This document shows, one piece after another, positions 1-11,245 of a DNA stretch of 64,000 bases. Under the pieces are notes generated by a model. It saw only the letters and a list, made by a program, of their open reading frames with translations, did no database searches and had not been told where the DNA came from. The position numbers and the translations under genes are program-made. The number at the start of each line of letters is the position of its first letter. The first letter of the stretch is position 1. Source of the stretch: Earliella scabrosa. Taxonomy: Eukaryota; Basidiomycota; Agaricomycetes; Polyporales; Polyporaceae. The stretch spans positions 1,178,001 to 1,242,000 of the forward strand of contig JABYQQ010000013.1 of NCBI GenBank assembly GCA_022605405.1. Direction: 5' to 3'.

Positions 1-89
1 CTCGACCCAGACGTTGTAGTCCTCTCGCACATTGTATCCTCCTGCCGATTGTCCGCTCCCCACATTTGGCGGCCTGTCAATCCTGAAGT

Positions 90-1334
90 ATGACCGTCTT
101 GCTTCGCTCCAACATCGCCGGTCTGACGTTAATCGCGCAGATCTATGACCACCGCCTTCCCTCACAACCTGTCGGCCTACATGCACCAAGACAGAGCTGC
201 ACGCTTAGTGTACGTAGCTATTTTTCCTACTCATTTTTCAGCTGGATCAACTGTTCCTACAGACGAGACGCCGAGCTTAGTGCACTCGTCCTTGATCAAA
301 TGGACATGATGACACTGATGCTATGGCGGCAAGCATCTCGTGCTACTTGCTCTGAAGTCACGAGGTGCCTCCGACGTACCCTTCACAGCATGCTGGACCG
401 CTACCTTCCCTGCACAAGAGAATTTCTCCGTCTACTCACTCACTGCCATGCTCTAATCGGCGGAGTCTTCGCCCTTGCATTCATCATCCGCGATACGACT
501 CTGCACTCCAAGATCCTTCAAGTATATACGAACGATGTTTGGTTCCAAGTCCTCCTGGAGTACCTCATTTACTCCCCTTTCGTTTCCCCTCATATCCTGT
601 TCGACGGCATTACGGTCACCGCTTCTACCATCCAAGACTCGCAGGACATCCGCCGCTGCGGACAATTCACAACAAATACCGGGTTTAGAATCCACGTCTA
701 CGAGTCCAGAACCATAAGCGCATGTTCCCCGATCAGTCGTAGCTGCGCATCCGCACTCATGAACTTTGTCAACGAAGACTGTTTCGCCTCCGCGTACCCT
801 CGACTCGCATTCCAGAGATTGAGCTTGATCTCTGACATGATGTTGGACAATCTCACCGAGGACGACCGCGCTTCTATCCGCACGCTGCTTCGTGCAGGCT
901 TCAAGTTCGGCGTTGAGCCTGCCCAGTGGCCCGAATACAGGCCTCCCGCCTCCTCTCCCGCTTTTGTCGGGAAGTCTCCTTGCCTTCGACGTCTTTTCAT
1001 ATGTCCAGACCAAGGACGGTACTTCGGTGATCCGGGGTCTTTCTTGGAGTTCGTCGACCCAATCTCGAACGGCCATCAAGCAGCACTACTCCGAGGCGTC
1101 GCTCCATACTGTCACATGGCAGTCTGGCGCATGTGGACAAGTAGGGCATGCACGCAGGATTGTGGGCACCATGATGACGTTTTACACGGTGGGATCATAT
1201 CCATGCCGATGTTATTCGTCACCAGTTCGGTGTTCTACACCACCAGGGCGTCGTTCCCCTTGCAGAACGTTCGCCCAGTGCTGGCATACATACCGAAGAC
1301 ATGGTATCGGAGGGATAGATCCTTCAGTGTCTAA
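90..1334 (+). CDS. Degenerate nucleotidyltransferase-fold-like paralogue
   Basis: A 414-residue frame from an ATG at 90. Its middle and C-terminal parts align by eye with the neighbouring gene at 1776-2888: the GGVFALAF segment matches GSVALQFF there, and SCASALMNFVNEDCF matches the LLMNFITPDACACGF stretch. The neighbour carries a DxD-type motif (DLDIYV) and a later IDIV, as in polymerase-beta-fold nucleotidyltransferases; here the same positions read KILQVY and RIHVY, so the carboxylates are missing. The frame may contain unspliced introns, and the first 40 residues look less protein-like. I infer a diverged, probably catalytically dead paralogue of a family common in Agaricomycetes; no biochemical role is known to me. 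Confidence 0.5.
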   Translation: MTVLLRSNIAGLTLIAQIYDHRLPSQPVGLHAPRQSCTLSVRSYFSYSFFSWINCSYRRDAELSALVLDQMDMMTLMLWRQASRATCSEVTRCLRRTLHSMLDRYLPCTREFLRLLTHCHALIGGVFALAFIIRDTTLHSKILQVYTNDVWFQVLLEYLIYSPFVSPHILFDGITVTASTIQDSQDIRRCGQFTTNTGFRIHVYESRTISACSPISRSCASALMNFVNEDCFASAYPRLAFQRLSLISDMMLDNLTEDDRASIRTLLRAGFKFGVEPAQWPEYRPPASSPAFVGKSPCLRRLFICPDQGRYFGDPGSFLEFVDPISNGHQAALLRGVAPYCHMAVWRMWTSRACTQDCGHHDDVLHGGIISMPMLFVTSSVFYTTRASFPLQNVRPVLAYIPKTWYRRDRSFSV

Positions 1335-1775
1335 TCAGTAAGCACTATCATCGTAGCCGCATCCCCTGCATGTTTCCCACTCACCGCTTCAATCAGATCT
1401 TGTTCTCATGCTGTATTGTGCATTTGTAGTGTTTCTTGCAGTTCTGTCCAAATGACACCTTCCCTATGTCACGAGCCGTTGTAACCCGTCTCCCTACACG
1501 AAGCATCGCTGAGCCTCACAAGAAATAAATTATTCCCTTTCTGTCTCTCTATGGAGATCGCCTCTCCTTTCATCAACCACTCATGACGCCGATCCCGATC
1601 AAAAACTTCCTTAGTGGCGTGAAAGCGTCTCCGAGTGGGGCACTACCCATGGCAGGTGACGCCATTGCATAATGGTACATCTCGCCGATGTACTCTGTCT
1701 CCGTCCCAGCGAAACCTTTTGTCTGTATAAATGCATCGGGCCTCTTGCATTCACCGGGAGCCACCGCGTCCCGTC
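1335..1775. other. Spacer between the two paralogues
   Basis: No convincing coding frame. It holds the 3' flank of the upstream gene and, at its right end, the TATA element of the next gene. Confidence 0.6.
1726..1731 (+). promoter_or_regulatory. TATA box of the 1776 gene
   Basis: TATAAA about 45 bp before the ATG at 1776. The same arrangement (TATA 35-100 bp upstream of the first ATG) recurs at several genes in this window. Confidence 0.45.
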
Positions 1776-2888
1776 ATGTCTAACTCTACGTCATCCTCTG
1801 GTTGTCAAGCAGATCACTCAGGTCTTGCTGTCCCCACTCGTCCCTCCGACGGTCATCCCAACCTCCGCATATCGCCGTTCCCTTGTCTTGAAGGCCCGAT
1901 ATGGTACGTTTCCTGCTTTCCACAGCGCCGGCTCAGCTGATGCTCAATCCCGGCTCAACCTCCGCCAGCTTGCATGACGACATCTTGATTGCCATCATGG
2001 AGAACTCGGACATATTCATGCTCGCTCAATGGCGACTCACAAGCAAAACCAACTACACCGTAGTCGCCACAATCCTCCGCGATCGTTATAGGACTTGCAT
2101 CTCCCCATTCGTAGCCAACATCGATGCCTTCAACACCTTATTACGAGCATGTGGTGCGGTGATATCCGGGTCCGTTGCACTGCAGTTTTTCCTTCCAGAC
2201 GATGCATGGACTCCAGGAGACCTCGATATCTACGTCGCCGACCGCATGTTCGACACGTTCATCACGGCGGTCATGCAAGACGCACTCAATTTCCACCCTC
2301 TCCCCCGTACAAGTCGTACTCGCCGCCGCCGCTCTGGAACACCTGGTCTCAACGGGATTCGCGACGTCCTCCGATTCCGAACCTCCACCGGACGCTCCAT
2401 CGATATCGTTCGTAGCGCAACCAACAGCCCTATCACTCCCATCCGCACTTTCTGGACGACTCTATTGATGAATTTCATAACCCCTGACGCCTGCGCCTGC
2501 GGTTTCCCGACAGCAACCCTAGCGCGTACAGGTGCCTTCAGGGGCAATCCTGCATTTGAGAAAGACGCACTGGCGAAAGCAAAGTATGACCTACGCGGTT
2601 TCAACTTCGTTGGAGGCCGGCAATCCCGCTACATCGCTGATCCTTCCACGTGGGACTTCGACTACTTCGGAGACATCAACGCGATGATCCTAGGATTCAG
2701 ACTGCAGCCTAAAGATTCCCTCGGCGCCTGCCCAGTCATACGAACGAAGCGTGGTTGGAGAATCAAACAGCCATTCCCGAGGATATCTGTAAGTACTCCT
2801 ACCTCTAGTCGATCGCTCTAACTTACAACCTGAGTAGAGCGTCTGGCGCGCTCTTCGTGAATCTCTGAGCAGTAGGGGTATCCGATGA
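1776..2888 (+). CDS. Nucleotidyltransferase-fold-like basidiomycete protein
   Basis: The main exon is open from about 1901. After an alanine/leucine stretch (LHDDILIAIMENSD, F-box-like in spacing) it shows SGSVALQFF, then PGDLDIYVAD (a DxD-type motif) and GRSIDIVRS about 80 residues later. This G-S ... DxD ... D order is seen in nucleotidyltransferase folds. The C-terminus continues through a GT-AG intron (gtaagt at about 2788 to an AG near 2837) into SVWRALRESLSSRGIR and a stop at 2888. The start is uncertain: ATG 1776 sits behind a TATA box but its junction to the main frame is not resolved, and ATG 1901 is the alternative. Function is unknown; nucleotide transfer is only suggested by the motif. 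Paralogous to the gene at 90-1334. Confidence 0.6.
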
Positions 2889-3361
2889 CGTCGATACGAC
2901 CTCGCCATGACTGTGTAGCAGTACCATGTTTCAGGCCATGTACATTGCGTTGTTCTCTTAGTCTCCTTCATCCCCCAATCTCCTGCATCCCAAACTGCAC
3001 CTCATCGCTATACCAGTCGGACTTTCCCCTGTCAGAGTTGCAGTCATCATCCACACCACAATATGACCCCAAGCAGTTCTCCTGTTCTTATTTACGAGCT
3101 GGTGGAGCAAATCGATTAGCGCACCGGAACTTCAACGATCGCACGTCTTACTGAAAGTACAGCCTTGTGTTTGCGCTCAGCGCGGCTACATCGCCACACC
3201 AGGTGCGCTCGTGTACTGTTTGCGCTCATGGCGCTTACCTAACCGCATTAACGAGACTAATACGTCATTCGGGCGGCACCCATGATGACAGCATGTATAA
3301 AATCATCTTTTTACCGAAGTGATACCCGCCTCCCTATCTCACTTGCGCTGATTCCTTCACA
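2889..3361. other. Spacer, no gene seen
   Basis: Only short frames with no protein-like character. It ends with the TATA element of the GATA gene. Confidence 0.6.
3296..3302 (+). promoter_or_regulatory. TATA box of the GATA-finger gene
   Basis: TATAAAA about 65 bp before ATG 3362. Confidence 0.45.
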
Positions 3362-5495
3362 ATGGTTCTTCGTGCAGTACCAGACCTCCGACCTTCCCGT
3401 TATCCCATCAGTCCCCACCAACATTCTGCGTACCAGATCGATCAGCCAATTTCGCAACTGTCCTCGCATGTATGCACAAACGTGGCGATGGATTGTGCTG
3501 GCATCGCACCGAAGTGCATCGTTGGCACTGTGAGCATCTCCTTTCGCGTCCACCCTTGGCATCTCTTTCCGAATACTGTACTGATAACTTTAGCCGGCGA
3601 CACACATGAAGAACCATCCCTCTGCGCCATTCGACATAGCCTCAGGTACGCGTAGCTCCGACGTTGGCTCGCGTTCTGAGTACTCATGCAGCGCCATTGC
3701 ACCACCGGTTAGTCCTGATGTACGACATCGCATAGTTGTGTCCTTCTCACTCACTTTCTGCCAGTGTAAATACTCTTCGACATGCGTACGATGTAGTACG
3801 ATGCTTTCCGCCGGTCAGAACGTATCCACGGGAGGGGTAGAGGACAGTGTGGGCCAACCTCATCATGTCTACTGCTACGACGGTCTACCATACGACACCG
3901 TCTTGCAGGGATCGCCTGAAGATGACCTACAACATGCCTTCTGCGTACGTTCTGCCATTGTTTCTATGCACGATATCCTATCCGCCACCTCCCGTGGCTC
4001 TCATGAACGAAACATCGACGTACACGACCATGTTGCTCATACGAAGTCGCAGGGTCTTGCCGACCATGGCCCATCCCGACGCGATGATAACTCCCTGCGG
4101 ACGAACCGGCGCCACTCAGAGCACTGCAAGAACGACCTTCATCGACTGATACCTTCATCGTCAACGCCCGAGGAGGTCTGCGCTTGTTGTGCTACGTGAG
4201 TTCACTTTCGCTCACAGACGGAATTCTCTGATCTGGTACCTTAAAGGTCTCTCCCTCAAGGTGATGCGCACCTTCGCCTATCTTCCCTTGTCGCCTCATC
4301 GTCCAATCCCACATGTCATACGACAGTGTCGCAACATAGGCTCGCAAGTGCCGCCGCACAGTACCGCTTCACCACCGGATATGACAAGGAATCCAACTAC
4401 AACTCTCTCCCTGTAGTTGACGACATCGGCGGCAACGGACACCGTACCTCCGCTTCTCCATCGCAGGATTGTACACTCACTCCTCAACGCTCGACGACGC
4501 CCTCCCCTCCTTCACGTAAACGTGGTAGACCGGTAAATGATGATTCGATTCCTTCACCTTCCTCGCCACCCGGACACAGTACCCATGTTCGTCGTCCTTC
4601 GGTAATCGACCTTCCGCAGCGGAGTCCACATCATGGAAACTGATTATCCTTACAGAACAAACGGAAACGTAAAGGTGGCTCTGCTGCACAACGTCGCCAT
4701 ATCACTCGTCAAGAGCATGAATCAACTCAGTCTTTCATGCGTCAGATCTTACGTGATGGTATGTGCGCGAAAGTTTAACGGTTTCTCTGTCGATACAGTT
4801 CGGCGGTCTCTGTTTTCCAGCTCTCATCCTCTGGGCGTCATAACCTCTCACTGACCACGTCTTGCGTAGCTTCACGAAGCCCCAGTTCTACCGCTCATAG
4901 AAGTACGTCTTTACTCTATCTTCCTCAACGGCGCCTAAACAGTGTCCAGGTCGTTCCGTAACCCCTCCGTTCACCATTCCTACCACGATCACTGACGTAC
5001 GCAAACTATCATGCTCTATACCTCTATACTACATTCTCATCACATCCTGCAGTCTTCGTCCCTCTCTTGGTGCACCGCATGTGGCACAACCGAAGCACCG
5101 GAGTGGAGAACCGTACGTAGCAACGTCTCCAACCACAAGCCAAACCCCTCACCACCTAGCACAGGGTCCTTATGGCAGCAGGTCGCTTTGCAATGCTTGT
5201 GGCATCAAGTGGCGACGGATTCTCAGAGATCACGGAAAGGATTTCTGCAAGTACCTCCGGTTCGTCTCTTTACTTCCGGACTGCAGTCCTCTCTCTCCTC
5301 ATGATGCCATTTCCTAACCAGATCTTGCAGTTTGCCGTCTTCTGCCTCGCACGATGAATCTCACCTTCAAGACTGTACTTCAAGCCTAGGTAAGCAACCG
5401 TTCGTGGAATCGCCGTTGTACTTGCTTACATACGCCCGTCAATCTTACCCCTGCCTCGTATTCTCCCAGACACCTCTTATTCCTGTTCATTGTGA
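3362..5495 (+). CDS. GATA-type zinc-finger transcription factor
   Basis: Decisive evidence is a GATA finger split by an intron. Exon residues CTACGTTEAPEWRT end at about 5112, a GT-AG intron runs to about 5163, and GPYGSRSLCNACGIKW follows in frame. Together this gives C-X2-C-X18-C-X2-C, the fungal single-finger GATA signature. After WRRILRDHGKDFCKYLR another intron leads to a short tail (LPSSASHDESHLQD...) and a stop at 5495. Upstream exons include an AT-hook-like RKRGRP patch near 4520 and a basic NKRKRKGG patch near 4655, a likely nuclear signal. The start at 3362 is chosen from the TATA box and open frame. Exons between 3600 and 5000 are not fully resolved. It should bind GATA-core DNA in the nucleus; target genes cannot be told. 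Confidence 0.7.
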
Positions 5496-6343
5496 TCCCA
5501 TACCATCCCCCTTCCGTACATAATCCAGTCGTCGTGATCCTGCCTCTTGGACCCAATCTTCTAGACCTAGTTACCATACCATTCGCACCTGTGAAGAGGC
5601 ATGACTGGTGTTGGACCCTGATGATACTGACGCTCTTGTCCCGAATTGCTGGTTCTCGATCACACACTCCACAGCCATTGCGTTGGGTCAAATTGGTATG
5701 AATGTAATAGCTGCCCACTTTCCTCTACCGTACTATCTGTTCTTCCGCTCTGCCTGACTCATCCCGCAGCAATGACTCGTACTACCCTAACTCATTTCGC
5801 ACTGACAGTCTTTGAAAGTCTACTCCTTTTCCCAATGCCACACATAGCTGTCTTCTGCACGTCAACCCCGAGCTGCGCTAGCCCGCGGACGTTTGTTCCA
5901 CAGCGAACTTCGATCACCCATCCACTCATGCGCGTCTAAGCCTCCATGACGCGTCCCTACCGCGTCCGTTCATCCCAAACAACCCTGGTCCTCCTTCAAC
6001 ATACTATTCACGCATCACAGTGCCCCAGAAAAAAACCTTGCAGCCTGTGTTGTGCTCTGCTAGTATACATGTATCGCACTCCCTACCGCAACCACAGGCT
6101 GCCAGCAATGAAGAGAAGTGCCGGATCTAACCCGCAAGCTTCTCCACATATAACGTCATTGACTTCTGGATCTTCTACGGCAACCTTCGCCCGCAATCCA
6201 GCCGCATTTGGTCTGGGTGATGTAAGTCACGCCCGTTTCCCTGAACCTTCGCAAATTGTCCTCTAGTTCTAGACCATCCCACACCTTAAATACAACCTCA
6301 ACAGTCCCACCTGATGCCCTACTCCGCCGCTCCGTGAATAATC
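5496..6343. other. Spacer with fragmentary frames
   Basis: A short serine/threonine-rich frame from an ATG at about 6109 runs into a GT donor-like site and then stops. It could be a 5' exon of the next gene or noise. Nothing else is supportable. Confidence 0.4.
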
Positions 6344-8502
6344 ATGGATGTGTCCTTTGGACAGTATTCACAAGCTGTGTCCCTGTCCGCGCCGGTATGT
6401 TCAGCGCAATACCCTATGCTCTCCGCCGTTACCAATGACCTTTCTGTATAAAAGCATCAATCTCCTGCTTTGCATGAAGAACAGTCCGACTCATACACCT
6501 CCGACGCGATCATTACTTTTGGCGACGACGCCAGAAATATCGTCGTAAGTCTTCCCGGACTCACGCTTGCATCCCTGCATCTACACTGGACAACGACAGG
6601 TCGAAGCTGCATCTGTCTGCAACAACACAGACAGCCTAGACCTTCAGGTCTCCGGTCACGAGTTACAACAGGTGCTCCTCAACGTCCATCTGGTCCCCTC
6701 CTGATCCCTAAACCTACACCGCTTTGTTGCAACAGGTCGACGCCGTTCCGTACGGCTTTCCTACATACATAGACGAAGAGGAACTTGCAACCCTCCTTGA
6801 CACCACCACTGAAGACCTGCGAGCACAACTCCGAGATATTGACAGAGTTTTCAACGGCATCGTCCTATCTGCTCCTCTGAACCCATTATGGTCTTCGACC
6901 AACCCCACATTGCCCGACAACTCCGCTGTCCCAGAACCGCAGGACAACTTTCTATGCACGAACAATCTCCTGTACTCTGAAGAGTTCGCAGTTCTACCCA
7001 GCAATGACCTCCAGTTAACTCACCAGATCACGCCTTTCACCCCGAACCAAGTTGTCCGCCGTCAGGAAGTCACAGTCCCTAGTGAGGACGAATGGAGTCC
7101 GATTTCTGACAGCATCGAAGTTTCCAGTTCTCCAGGCTCAACGTCAACACACGACCAACATTCCCACTATGTCTCTTCCAACAGCGATGTCTTGCCTCTT
7201 TCTTCCCGGAACAACTCGAACAGGCCACGGGTAAGCGTCACTGCGTCCCTACTCAGACATTCATTTACTCCCGCCCTCCCCCATCCTACTTTACATAGTA
7301 TCACCTCCCAATCACGCGCTTCCTTCAAACGAAGTCAGTCATCGTGTGCGAATCTTGCGTGCAAGACCTGACTGTATTCGTTCAAACTAGCAGTGCTAGC
7401 GTTGCATATGACCCCGTTCGGTTGGTGAGCTGCCCGTTAGTACTGCTCAGTTGTACACCAGTACTACCACTTACGTTCACCACAGCAAATGCAGGTCCTT
7501 GAACAGGCGCTGTTTCCCTCGGCTCCCTAATCTCCTCTTCGACCGCATTCGACTTACCGCTCAGTGCGAGCACTGTATCCTTTGGAAGCGTCCATGCATG
7601 CCCCCTCTCGAAGATTCGTTGAGTAGTCACTGTCAGTGAGTACCGGTCACTATCATTTCAGCACGCGACTCCCTCAGCAGCGATCTCATAGGGGATGCAT
7701 GGAAGCCGGGATCGACTGCGTGTTCGTACACCTCTATGATCTGAAGCCACTTCGCCCACCAAACAACTTCAAGTGCAATCGCTGCGAAGATTCCGATCTT
7801 AACAGGATTGACACCGATATTTCCATATGCGCGTGAGCTCAATCTGCCCTTCTCTCATGCAGTACTCTCTCCAGCTGCCAGCAGGTGTGGTCGCCGCGGT
7901 ATCCTATCCTACATAACCGACTACGAACTGCAGGCCGGTCTGCTGCCAGGCTGTCGACGTTGCATTGACAGGAGACGCCACTGCATCATCGAATTGAAGT
8001 TCATCAACGGTTGCATGGATGTCCCAGACGGATGGGCGTGCAGGTACGTCTGAATCCCAGGCACACTGGCTTCCGCTAATAATCGAATTCACTTCAGGTC
8101 GTGCTGGAAAGAAGAGTCGAAGTGCACTCTGGCCCCTGGACTCTACTCTACAGGTTGCAGACCGGAGACAACCTGATTCAGTGCACTTTGCTACTCAATC
8201 ATCACGTTGCAAAGCGACTAGACTTATCCATCTTTCCTGTTACACGCTCCATCTTTGCCCCAAGTCTACAGTCACGATGTCCTCGTTCTAAGTTATCATG
8301 CTCAATCTACTCCCACGCATCATGACCCCCTGCACCTGCTGTATGGCCGTATATGGTTCTCAACCCTTTCAAAACCTTTCCGTGTCTGTACCGAACCTGT
8401 GGTCCTGCTCCAACTGACTCACCTACCCCTCGTCCCATCACCACACTCCCACCGGTCCAAATCGAACCTTCATCGACATCCGTACCTTCCTTACTCCGCT
8501 AA
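6344..8502 (+). CDS. Protein with serial CX2CX6C clusters, unknown function
   Basis: Frames join through short introns: MDVSFGQYSQAVSLSAP, HQSPALHEEQSD..., VEAASVCNNTD..., then the long exon with VDAVPYGFPTYIDEEEL. The C-terminal half is cysteine-rich. CEHCILWKRPC, joined through an intron to C-Q-G-C-MEAGID-C, gives CX2CX6CX10CX2CX6C, the spacing of a fungal Zn2Cys6 cluster but without its usual basic residues. A CNRC follows, then CRRCIDRRRHC near 7958 and, after another intron, CRSCWKEESKC near 8095, again CX2CX6C. The end (PSLLR, stop 8502) is tentative because the last junction is unclear. It may be a zinc-cluster DNA-binding or scaffold protein; I do not recognise a named family. Confidence 0.5.
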
Positions 8503-8811
8503 AACCTGGGCAGGTGCTCCTGAAGGTCGACAAACGCTCTTGGCGTCAGCCAAAAGTTCTTCTTTGGGCTCTATATCCCGTCACCGAACGCGTGGGTACG
8601 CCCGCTCTGCAGCACCAACTATCAATCACGGGATAATATTGAGGTACTGTGCTAAATCTGACCAACAACGACACCCCGGAGCGCTGCACGTTTAAATAAT
8701 CCATGCCGCAACCTTCTCACAGTACACAAACTCCCGTATGAAACTCCGATACTCAGATAACCATCCACTAACACGTCGTCTGAGTACCGGGTCCTGCCTG
8801 TACACTGAATC
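8503..8811. other. Spacer, no gene seen
   Basis: No supported coding frame on either strand. Confidence 0.5.
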
Positions 8812-9102
8812 TCAGCACTCACAGCAAACAATGAAGGCCAGCAGCAGATCCAGCCACACTATCTGTCCGGTGATGCCGGCAACGTTGAGGACCGCTGCGA
8901 CAGCCTCCAACAAGACCTATGACCACACTTAGCAACAACGTCAACCACGACTCATTAGGTGGGCACTTACGATCACGACACCAGCGATGAAGTGCTCCAG
9001 CTCCTTGACGGTGATCTGAACGGTGCTGCGACAAAGCGAAGATGACCTCAATACGCTGGGCGACCTGGGCATAGACGAACATCAGGACGACCGTGAGAAT
9101 CA
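8812..9102 (-). CDS. Possible small membrane protein (3' exons)
   Basis: Minus-strand exons with a good GT-AG intron (8917-8970, donor GTAAGT). ITVKELEHFIAGVVI is followed in frame by VLLEAVAAVLNVAG and IVWLDLLLAFIV, with a stop at 8812. Upstream is another hydrophobic run (MILTVVLMFVYAQ). The pieces give at least two membrane-like segments. I do not recognise the family, the 5' end is not resolved, and the gene could extend toward 10140, where a minus-strand frame RFLVRIDRIIESDKPPP (near 9690) also looks protein-like. Confidence 0.3.
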
Positions 9103-10750
9103 TGTTGATTAACGTACGACCTTGACTGCGACAAACAGTGGGTGCACGATTGTCAGCAAAACCACGCGCTCTCAGAGATGTCGACGCAGGGAAGAACGCC
9201 TTCGTCCGCCGAGCACCGTCACCTCCTGCTGATTCTGCAGAGCGCAGGACGATGCACCAGAGCCAAGGGACGCTGATCATTATACATGTTGCCGGACTTC
9301 ACAGGACGGGGGAAACAGGGAGCAGCACCGAGAGAAGATTCGCTGGCGCCGTGCACGGGTGAGTCACTATGCATAATGCAGATCCCGACAAACTCTAACC
9401 TGACAAATCAACAGGACGGAGTTTCAATAGGCATGGCCCTCCGGGCAGACCTGGCCACGAGTACGCCCACATAGCATAGTACTCAGGGTGCATATGAAGC
9501 TGACACGACACCATTCATTTAAGAACCTGTGCAAGCGCCATTTCGATTCTACATGCCGGAGACGAAACGGGGACGACGCGAGGGAAAGGACAGAGCCAAG
9601 TGTATTGTCAGGCCCCGCCGTTGGGGAAGATGAAATCATCTGCGTCGGTCAAGGGAGGAGGCTTGTCTGATTCTATGATTCTGTCGATGCGCACAAGAAA
9701 GCGTGCACGCCGTAGGGGAGTGGGTAAATCGGTGCTTTGGTACGTAGGCAATAAGTACATACCTGTCTGTCCCATGCCCGTGTCTGGAGTTTGATCTCAA
9801 GCGGTCGGAAATTGGGTGCAAAGGGCAATCGGAAGCCACACACACACTACTAGATGCGTGGACCGCACGGCCTCTGCACACGGCCCTGTCGACACTGGCA
9901 CAACCAACAAAACGAGTACTTACTCTTGTCGTGGGGCAACGTCCACCACCGCACCTGGAAGAGCACACGACGATAATCGGGCGTCTCACCACCCACCGGA
10001 CGTGCCACACGTGGCACCACGACGGACTCTGGAAGAGTGGGATGGAGCGACTCCGAGAACGAAATGAGGCCAATCAAGCCGCAACGCACAAAACGGGTCG
10101 TACCGTCCCCTTTGAGCGACCTGAAACACAAAACCACGTGGTTTAGTCAGCTTTCCCACCCCAAACGGATTTGAGTTTTCTGCCCAGGAGACCTGTCCAC
10201 TATTCGTGGCCAGGAATAACTCGGCCAAAACCGAACGCCAGACATGACGGGGCGCCCACGTTGTGTTGTGAAGTTTTCCGCATTCATCCCGACAGGGACT
10301 ACATCAAAACTTCAAGCGAAGTTCCCTGTTCAAAGTTAGAGAAAAGTCAGAAGAGGGCACACAAGACCAAAGCTTCACAAAGGTACAAAACTTCAGGTGA
10401 GGCTTACGTCATGCTGAGCAACAGCGTCTCGACCGTGAGAATGAGAGCGACAGAGTCTTAATCAGCATCAACCACCAAGTTCGCAGGAGATTCAATGTCG
10501 TACCACCGCGAATCACCAACAATCCGACGTACTGATGCAACCTGAGCCGCAAACCCCTAGGCCTGTCCAACCATATCCATTTCTGCCGTCGTGAAGTACC
10601 GTCCAGTCCTTCTAATCCACTTACCCAGACTGACTACCCCGTCCGCACACACTAAGGAGACTTACCACCTAAATCCTCCGCGTGGTAGCTTCGGTGTATG
10701 GCTAGACAAGCCTAGCAGGTCTGCAAGTCGTCGACTACAGTAATATAGGC
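9103..10750. other. Poorly resolved region
   Basis: Apart from the minus-strand fragments mentioned for 8812-9102, no gene can be supported. No long repeats or transposon proteins were seen. Confidence 0.35.
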
Positions 10751-10752
10751 TT

Positions 10753-10770
10753 TATATACCATCGTATAAA
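10753..10770 (+). promoter_or_regulatory. Tandem TATA elements
   Basis: TATATA and TATAAA lie within 18 bp and end about 30 bp before an ATG at 10799. They suggest a small transcription unit at 10799-11090. Confidence 0.35.
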
Positions 10771-10798
10771 CTGTATCGCATCATCGAACTCCAGCATC

Positions 10799-11091
10799 AT
10801 GGAACTCAACTACCCATCCTGAATGTGGTACGCACTCTCCCTGTTCATTCTCAGCAACTCACTTCCATAACTCTCACACCCCCTGCCGCTACACTCCACT
10901 CAATACACAAGATGGTACTTCACACTGTCCTGACTCAGATCATCACAAAACACGTCTCCGCCCACTGCGACAAACTCCACTTAGCTACAGACGACAGTAA
11001 CATGGTGATGAATTGTAAACGTCCGTTTCCTAACTACATTCGATGCAATCTGTGCTGTCCACATCGTACGTTCAGATCGGGGCTTTTATGA
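10799..11091 (+). CDS. Possible small cysteine-containing protein
   Basis: The ATG at 10799 follows a TATA pair. After MELNYPS a stop or a splice donor follows; a later frame reads ...KHVSAHCDKLHLATDD and NCKRPFPNYIRCNLCC before a stop at 11091. The cysteine spacing loosely resembles that of the 6344-8502 protein. Very tentative. Confidence 0.2.
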
Positions 11092-11245
11092 CACGAGACA
11101 ACGGTGAGGCGAGGAACTCAACAGACTAGCTGCATTGTACAGCCTGCGCAGTAATGAATGTTAGTCGTACTCTCAAAAACAGTTTCCCAGAACGATGTAC
11201 TCACCATACTTTTTGTCAGTGATGCAAGCACTGCTCGACCTTTCC

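Noticed and set aside
6443..6545. TATAAAA at 6443 with ATG 6474 as start of the cysteine-cluster gene
   Set aside because: The frame from ATG 6474 does not join the downstream exons; the joining frame has no ATG there and instead continues from an upstream exon.
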